Source: Lacrimispora xylanisolvens (lineage in GTDB: Bacteria; Bacillota; Clostridia; Lachnospirales; Lachnospiraceae). From it: a stretch of DNA of 64,000 nucleotides. The DNA lies in contig NZ_PTJA01000003.1 of assembly GCF_002934545.1 (NCBI RefSeq), positions 1-64,000 on the forward strand, given 5' to 3'. The position numbers and the translations under genes are program-made. This document shows positions 59,218 to 64,000 of this stretch, one piece after another (position 1 is the first letter of the stretch; every line of letters starts with the position of its first letter). The notes beneath the pieces were generated by a model, which was given only the letters and a program-made list of their open reading frames with translations, was not told where the DNA came from and made no database searches.

Positions 59218-59440
59218 TTATTATTTATTTTAATAAATAAAAGGGTTTATTAATGAAAAATATTTATGAATAATGAAGTTGATTTTTCAGAAAAAAGAAA
59301 AAATTAACAAAAATTTAACAAAGAAATATGTATAAAAATAAAAATATGAATTGGAAAATTTAATTATTTTGTTTTTTTATGTGTACAAGCAGAGCTGATT
59401 GTTTTTTTTTGTATACAAAGGCAATGGTTACAATGTTTAA

Positions 59441-59458
59441 TTGTTTAACATTTAACAA
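59441..59458. promoter_or_regulatory. Rex-binding site upstream of the rnf operon
   Basis: TTGTTTAACATTTAACAA matches the clostridial Rex consensus TTGTTAA-N4-TTAACAA at all but one defined base. Rex senses the NADH/NAD ratio. It lies about 85 bases ahead of the -35 at 59544, so it may act at an upstream promoter or by looping. Confidence 0.7.
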
Positions 59459-59543
59459 TAAATTCTGACATTAGTAGAAGCAATACCTCCTTCCAATGGT
59501 AAGAATTACAATTGGAACACAGTATACAATATGTAATTTCGGA

Positions 59544-59572
59544 TTGTTTCAACTAACAGATTGTGTTATACT
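59544..59572 (+). promoter_or_regulatory. Promoter of the rnf operon
   Basis: TTGTTT, a 17-base spacer, TATACT. A hairpin (GACAAAAT/ATTTTGTC, 59582-59603) lies in the leader close to the transcription start. The AT-rich DNA from 59220 to here has no gene. Confidence 0.7.
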
Positions 59573-59642
59573 TATTCCGGTGACAAAATGAGAAAATTTT
59601 GTCGGGAGAGATAAAGAATTGTAAAGAAAGAGGGTTAGTCTA

Positions 59643-60965
59643 ATGGGTTTGGCTACATTTAAAGGCGGCATTCACACCTATGAGGGGAAAGAATTGTCGG
59701 AAAATAAACCTGTGCAGGTACTGCAGCCAAAAGGCGAGATGGTGTTCCCGCTGTCCCAGCATATCGGTGCGCCTGCAAAGCCTCTGGTGGCAGCAGGAGA
59801 TCAGGTACTGGTTGGTCAGAAGATCGGGGAGGCAGGCGGTTTTATTTCAGCCTGTGTGATCAGTTCTGTTTCAGGAACAGTAAAAACCATTGAGCCAAGA
59901 ATGGTTGCCAACGGCTCCATGGTAATGTCAATTATAGTTGAGAATGACGGCAAATATCAGGAGGCGGAAGGCTTTGGTAAACAGCGGGATCCGAAATCCC
60001 TGTCAAAGGAAGAGATTCGTGATATCGTAAAAGAGGCCGGTATTGTAGGTCTTGGCGGTGCAGGATTTCCCACACATGTAAAGCTTACACCGAAGGATGA
60101 GACAAAGATTGATACGATTATCGTAAACGGAGCAGAATGCGAACCATATCTGACCTCCGATTATCGGATGATGATGGAAGAGCCGGAAAGTATTATAAAA
60201 GGCTTGAATATTATCCTGCAGCTGTTTGATAATGCCAAAGGTGTAATTGGAATTGAAAACAATAAACCGGAAGCAATCAAAGTGATGACGGAGCTGGTAA
60301 AAGATGAGCCCAGAATCACGGTTTGCCCCTTAAAGACAAAATATCCACAGGGTGGAGAGCGCGCTCTGATTTATGCGGTAACAGGAAGAAAAATCAACTC
60401 TTCCATGCTTCCTGCTGATGCAGGCTGCATCGTGGATAACGTGGATACGGTTATATCCATTTACAATGCAGTTGCAAACTCCACTCCTTTAATCAGAAGA
60501 ATTATAACGGTTACCGGCGATGCGATTGCAAACCCACAGAACTATAATGTGAGAACAGGAACAAATTATGCCGAGCTGTTAGAGGCTTCCGGCGGATTTA
60601 AAACAGAACCGGAAAAAGTGATTTCCGGAGGACCGATGATGGGACAGGCGCTGTTTAACATGAATATCCCTGTTACCAAGACTTCCTCTGCGCTTACCTG
60701 TATGTCAAAGGATGAGGTTGCACTGAGTGCGCCTACTGCCTGTATCCGCTGCGGCAGATGTGTCAATGTATGTCCAAGCCGCGTGGTTCCACAGATGATG
60801 ATGCAGGCAGCCATGAGATCTGACGTAGATACATTTGTAAAATTAGACGGTATGGAATGCTGCGAATGCGGCTGCTGTGCATATGCCTGTCCGGCAAAAC
60901 TGCCATTAACCCAGGCATTTAAAGAGATGCGCAAAACAGTTATCGCAAGCAGAAAAAAAGCGTAG
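59643..60965 (+). CDS. rnfC: Rnf complex subunit C
   Basis: The NADH-binding, iron-sulfur subunit of the ferredoxin:NAD oxidoreductase that pumps Na+ or H+. The 440-residue protein has GLGGAGFPTHVKL, NGAECEPYLTSD (FMN/NADH site), and two 4Fe-4S motifs near the end: CIRCGRCVNVCPSRVVPQ and CCECGCCAYACPAKLPL. It is the first gene of the operon, with rnfD 11 bases later. The ribosome site is weak (AGAGGG). Confidence 0.97.
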   Translation: MGLATFKGGIHTYEGKELSENKPVQVLQPKGEMVFPLSQHIGAPAKPLVAAGDQVLVGQKIGEAGGFISACVISSVSGTVKTIEPRMVANGSMVMSIIVENDGKYQEAEGFGKQRDPKSLSKEEIRDIVKEAGIVGLGGAGFPTHVKLTPKDETKIDTIIVNGAECEPYLTSDYRMMMEEPESIIKGLNIILQLFDNAKGVIGIENNKPEAIKVMTELVKDEPRITVCPLKTKYPQGGERALIYAVTGRKINSSMLPADAGCIVDNVDTVISIYNAVANSTPLIRRIITVTGDAIANPQNYNVRTGTNYAELLEASGGFKTEPEKVISGGPMMGQALFNMNIPVTKTSSALTCMSKDEVALSAPTACIRCGRCVNVCPSRVVPQMMMQAAMRSDVDTFVKLDGMECCECGCCAYACPAKLPLTQAFKEMRKTVIASRKKA

Positions 60966-60976
60966 GAGAGTGAAGT

Positions 60977-61900
60977 ATGAGTAAATTATTAAACGTATCA
61001 TCATCACCTCATGTCAGGGACCAGGTAACATCACAGAATCTTATGCTGGATGTTGCAATTGCCATGATCCCGGCTACTGCGTATGGTGTATATCAGTTTG
61101 GAGTAAAAGCTGCACTGGTGTTGCTTGTCAGCATTTTATCCTGTGTATTAAGTGAATATGTTTTTGAAACCCTGATGGGGAAACCAGTAACTGTCAGTGA
61201 CGGCAGTGCACTTGTAACCGGAATGATTCTTGGACTTAACATGCCTCCGGCAATTCCGTTATGGATGCCATTTTTAGGCGGTGTGTTTGCGATTATTGTT
61301 GTAAAACAGCTTTACGGCGGTCTGGGACAGAACTTTATGAACCCTGCCCTTGCGGCAAGATGTTTTCTTCTGATCTCTTTTGCAGGTCCTATGACCACGT
61401 TTACATACAATGACGCGGTTGTAAGTCCCACTCCTCTTGCAGCGTTTAAAGCTGGTCAGTCAGTTGATGTGGCTGCCATGTTTATCGGAAAAATTCCTGG
61501 AACAATCGGAGAAGTTTCTGTTATTGCCCTTCTGATTGGTGCAGCGTATTTAATCGCAAGAAAAGTAATATCAATCCGTATTCCGGCTGCCTATTTAATT
61601 ACATTTTCTCTGTTTGTATTTGTGTTCGGACAGCATGACCTGATGTACGTCCTGACTCACTTATGCGGCGGCGGTATCATATTTGGTGCATTCTTTATGG
61701 CAACCGATTATGTAACAAGTCCTGTTACAACAAAGGGGCAGATCTATTTCGGAATTCTTTTAGGTGTGCTTACCGGTCTGTTCCGTCTTTTCGGAGGTTC
61801 TGCAGAGGGAGTTTCTTATGCAATCATCATCAGCAATATTCTGGTTCCGCTGATTGAGAAGATTTCACTTCCAAAAGCATTTGGAAAGGAGGGCAAATAA
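60977..61900 (+). CDS. rnfD: Rnf complex subunit D
   Basis: A 307-residue membrane subunit with about ten helices that carries covalent FMN. SSSPHVRDQVTSQNLMLDVAIAMIPATAYG and SDGSALVTGMILGLNMPP are the typical N-terminal segments. GGLGQNFMNPALAARCFLL follows, and the likely flavin-bearing threonine is in MATDYVTSPVTTKGQ. Ribosome site GGAGAG. The rnfG start follows directly after the stop. Confidence 0.96.
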   Translation: MSKLLNVSSSPHVRDQVTSQNLMLDVAIAMIPATAYGVYQFGVKAALVLLVSILSCVLSEYVFETLMGKPVTVSDGSALVTGMILGLNMPPAIPLWMPFLGGVFAIIVVKQLYGGLGQNFMNPALAARCFLLISFAGPMTTFTYNDAVVSPTPLAAFKAGQSVDVAAMFIGKIPGTIGEVSVIALLIGAAYLIARKVISIRIPAAYLITFSLFVFVFGQHDLMYVLTHLCGGGIIFGAFFMATDYVTSPVTTKGQIYFGILLGVLTGLFRLFGGSAEGVSYAIIISNILVPLIEKISLPKAFGKEGK

Positions 61901-61901
61901 G

Positions 61902-62509
61902 ATGAAGAGTGGCGGATATATGAAAGACGCGTTGATTTTATTTGTCATTACTCCGGTTTCCTGTTAGGCGGTGCTTATCAGATTACCAAAGCTCCTATCG
62001 AGAAGGCAACTCTGGCTGCCAACATTGTGGCATACAAAGCAGTATTTCCGGAAGCGGATGATTTTAAATCTGATGATAAGATGAAAGCTGCCATTGAAAC
62101 CTGCAACGCAGATCTTACCACACAGGACTTCGGTAAGGTCGGTGTGAACAATGCACTTCAGGCGGTAGACGCAAGCGGTACACTGCTTGGTTATGTCATC
62201 ACTTCCCATTCCGATGACAGCTATGGCGGTACAATCGAACTGTCTGTTGGAATTAAAGCCGATGGAAGCATAAGCGGAATTGAATTTCTGGCAATCAGCG
62301 ATACTCCGGGCTTAGGTCTGAAAGCAAAAGATCCTGCATTTAAAGACCAGTATACAGGGAAAAATGCGGAGTCACTTACTGTTACCAAGTCAGGTAATGC
62401 AGGTGACGCTGAAATCAATGCCATCAGCGGTGCTACCATTACATCAAGCGCTACTACCAATGCGGTTAATGCAGCATTGTATTATGTGCATCACTATATG
62501 AATCAGTAG
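61902..62509 (+). pseudogene. rnfG: Rnf complex subunit G, frameshifted near the N-terminus
   Basis: RnfG carries covalent FMN on the outer side of the membrane. The frame starts MKSGGYMKDALILFVIT then reads PVSC and a stop at 61967. The expected continuation, GFLLGGAYQITKAPIEKATL, begins at 61955 in another frame and runs intact to 62509, including the flavin threonine in AISGATITSSATT. The break matches loss of one copy of a tandem GGTTTCC (7 bases) in the membrane helix. No good start serves the second part. It may be a true mutation, slippage or a sequencing error. Confidence 0.85.
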
Positions 62510-62520
62510 GAGGTGGGAAG

Positions 62521-63315
62521 ATGAACAACAAATGTACAGAACGTTTATTTAACGGTATCGTAAAAGAGAACCCGACCTTCGTGCTGATGCTCGGTATGTG
62601 TCCGACTCTGGCTGTTACCACATCTGCAGTAAACGGAGCAGGTATGGGACTTTCCACGACTGTGGTACTGTTATTTTCCAATATGATTATTTCTGCTATG
62701 CGTAAGATTATTCCGGACCGTGTCAGAATTCCGGCTTACATTGTTATTGTAGCAACTCTTGTTACTATTGTGCAGCTGCTTTTACAGGCTTATGTGCCCA
62801 GCCTTTATTCCGCTCTTGGAATCTACATTCCTCTGATCGTAGTGAACTGTATTATCTTAGGCCGTGCAGAATCCTATGCTTCCAAGAACGACGTGGTGGC
62901 ATCCACATTTGACGGAATCGGTATGGGACTTGGTTTCACCGTAGCATTAACCTGTATCGGTCTTATTCGTGAAATTCTGGGTTCCGGTGCCGTATTCGGA
63001 CACACCATCATTCCGGAGAATTACCACATTGCTATTTTCGTTCTGGCTCCTGGTGCATTCTTTGTGCTTTCTATTTTAACTGCTCTGCAGAATAAGTTTA
63101 AAGCCCCGTCTGCAACCAATGGCTCTGTTCCGCAGTCTAAGTTAGCCTGTGGAGGTAACTGTATGTCCTGTACTGGTTCTTCCTGTATGTCAAATCATGA
63201 AGTATTGGAAACCAGAAAAAAACAGGCAGAGGAAGAAGCGCTTGCGGCTAAAAAAGCAGAAGCTGCCAGAAAAGAAGCAGAATCAGCATCTGCAACTTCC
63301 AAGAAAGACGAATAG
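62521..63315 (+). CDS. rnfE: Rnf complex subunit E, with cysteine-rich and charged C-terminal tail
   Basis: A 264-residue membrane subunit with six helices, related to RnfA. ENPTFVLMLGMCPTLAVTTSAVNGAGMGL and IYIPLIVVNCIILGRAESYA are typical; Cys residues in helices hold the shared membrane iron-sulfur cluster. After about residue 200 there is an extra tail: CGGNCMSCTGSSCMSNHE, with four Cys, followed by a Lys/Glu/Ala-rich coiled coil (TRKKQAEEEALAAKKAEAAR). This is not part of the core subunit. Ribosome site GGAGGTGG. Confidence 0.95.
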   Translation: MNNKCTERLFNGIVKENPTFVLMLGMCPTLAVTTSAVNGAGMGLSTTVVLLFSNMIISAMRKIIPDRVRIPAYIVIVATLVTIVQLLLQAYVPSLYSALGIYIPLIVVNCIILGRAESYASKNDVVASTFDGIGMGLGFTVALTCIGLIREILGSGAVFGHTIIPENYHIAIFVLAPGAFFVLSILTALQNKFKAPSATNGSVPQSKLACGGNCMSCTGSSCMSNHEVLETRKKQAEEEALAAKKAEAARKEAESASATSKKDE

Positions 63316-63327
63316 GAGAGTGGATCG

Positions 63328-63903
63328 ATGAAAGAATTATTATTAATTGCCATTGGCTCCGCACTGGTCAACAACGTTGTGCTTAGCCAGTTCCTCGGCC
63401 TTTGTCCATTCCTTGGAGTTTCCAAAAACGTGAAAACTTCTGCCGGCATGGGCGCGGCTGTTATCTTTGTTATTACCATTGCATCATTTGCTACCAGTGT
63501 TATATATAAGAGCATATTGGTTGGACTTCATCTGGAATTTTTGCAGACCATTGTGTTTATTCTTGTAATTGCTGCACTGGTGCAGTTTGTAGAGATGTTT
63601 TTAAAAAAATCCATGCCCGCTCTTTATGAGGCACTTGGAGTCTATCTTCCCCTGATCACAACCAACTGCGCAGTGTTAGGTGTGGCTCTGACCAATGTTC
63701 AGAAAGATTATAACATTCTGGAGAGTGTGATCAATGGTGTGGGTATATCCGTTGGTTTCACCATTGCCATTATAATGCTGGCTGGTGTCCGTGAAAGAAT
63801 CGAATATAATGACGTTCCTCATTCCTTTAAGGGATCACCGATTGTTCTGATTACCTCTGGCCTGATGGCGATCGCATTTTTCGGATTTTCCGGATTAATT
63901 TAG
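63328..63903 (+). CDS. rnfA: Rnf complex subunit A
   Basis: A 191-residue, six-helix membrane subunit. NNVVLSQFLGLCPFLGVSKNVKTSAGMG in the first helix and VYLPLITTNCAVLGVALTN in the fourth hold the two cysteines that, with those in RnfE, bind the 2Fe-2S cluster within the membrane. Ribosome site TAGGAGAG. It shows the inverted repeat relation with RnfE. Confidence 0.96.
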   Translation: MKELLLIAIGSALVNNVVLSQFLGLCPFLGVSKNVKTSAGMGAAVIFVITIASFATSVIYKSILVGLHLEFLQTIVFILVIAALVQFVEMFLKKSMPALYEALGVYLPLITTNCAVLGVALTNVQKDYNILESVINGVGISVGFTIAIIMLAGVRERIEYNDVPHSFKGSPIVLITSGLMAIAFFGFSGLI

Positions 63904-63922
63904 AAGGGGGAGACGAAAGAAT

Positions 63923-64000
63923 ATGATAACAGGAATTATTTATGCGGCGGCCGTTGTGGGCATTATCGGTATTCTGATTGGCGTATTCCTCGGCATTGCA
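63923..64000 (+). CDS. rnfB: Rnf complex subunit B, N-terminal part only
   Basis: Only the first 26 codons fall in the window (MITGIIYAAAVVGIIGILIG). The single membrane helix matches the RnfB N-terminus, and the position as sixth gene after rnfA is the usual clostridial order. The ferredoxin-accepting iron-sulfur domains lie beyond the end. Ribosome site AGGGGGAGA. Confidence 0.85.
   Translation, partial: MITGIIYAAAVVGIIGILIGVFLGIA

Overview
The window looks like chromosomal DNA of an anaerobic, low-to-mid GC Gram-positive bacterium of the Clostridia, most likely a Lachnospiraceae (Lacrimispora / Clostridium cluster XIVa type). Reasons: strong AGGAGG ribosome sites and TTGACA-N17-TATAAT promoters, an Rnf operon in the order C-D-G-E-A-B, rubredoxin and 8-cysteine ferredoxin genes, a Firmicutes-type SOS box, a GlpP-controlled glycerol operon, and many small acetyltransferase, VOC and cupin genes. 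The taxon is inferred from gene content. No rRNA, tRNA, CRISPR array or intact mobile element was seen. The one classical RNA gene is tmRNA.

Layout. 1-5.2 kb: small membrane proteins (one VanZ-like), an unusually long M29 aminopeptidase and a chemoreceptor. 5.2-8.8 kb: purE-purM-purN-purD under one promoter. 8.8-11.2 kb: a candidate noncoding RNA, then a PEPCK-like DUF4914 protein with a structured leader. 11.2-14.2 kb: an MFS exporter plus Old Yellow Enzyme operon, divergent from a TetR repressor with two visible operators. 14.2-15.8 kb: an isolated eutS-eutP-eutS operon of microcompartment shell proteins around a GTPase, with a MerR-style promoter. 15.8-20.1 kb: a LysR regulator divergent from a MetE-like methyltransferase across a perfect palindrome, an ArsC-like protein, a cupin, and a ferredoxin / membrane FeS / rubredoxin operon. 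20.1-23.8 kb: an S8 subtilase that has lost its catalytic serine, a secreted amidase and a Dus enzyme. 23.9-27.8 kb: class Ia ribonucleotide reductase and ssrA.

27.8-33 kb is accessory DNA: a monooxygenase, a candidate type I toxin-antitoxin locus, a secondary alcohol dehydrogenase, two GNATs, two VOC proteins and a lipoprotein-like protein. 33-38.1 kb is a complete glycerol and dihydroxyacetone operon (glpP-dhaK-dhaL-dhaM-glpK-glpF) behind an antitermination leader. 38.1-43.3 kb holds small stress-type genes, including an AlkX/YcaQ-type DNA glycosylase. 43.4-51.5 kb is an AgrC/LytTR-type two-component system followed by two GH3 glycosidases, the first membrane-anchored and circularly permuted, and a GtrA-like protein. 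51.5-54.8 kb has a 22-residue cysteine-rich micro-ORF, a RelA/SpoT-like protein, and a LexA-controlled polymerase / unknown / SRAP operon. 54.8-59.2 kb is a MarR regulator with a heterodimeric ABC exporter. 59.4-64 kb is the Rnf operon with a Rex site upstream; rnfG carries a frameshift and rnfB runs off the end.

The most notable points are the overlapping sense/antisense promoters around a 31-residue hydrophobic peptide (28.3-28.5 kb), the eutS-eutP-eutS module, the cysteine-rich micro-ORF with its own terminator, the serine-less subtilase, and the broken rnfG.
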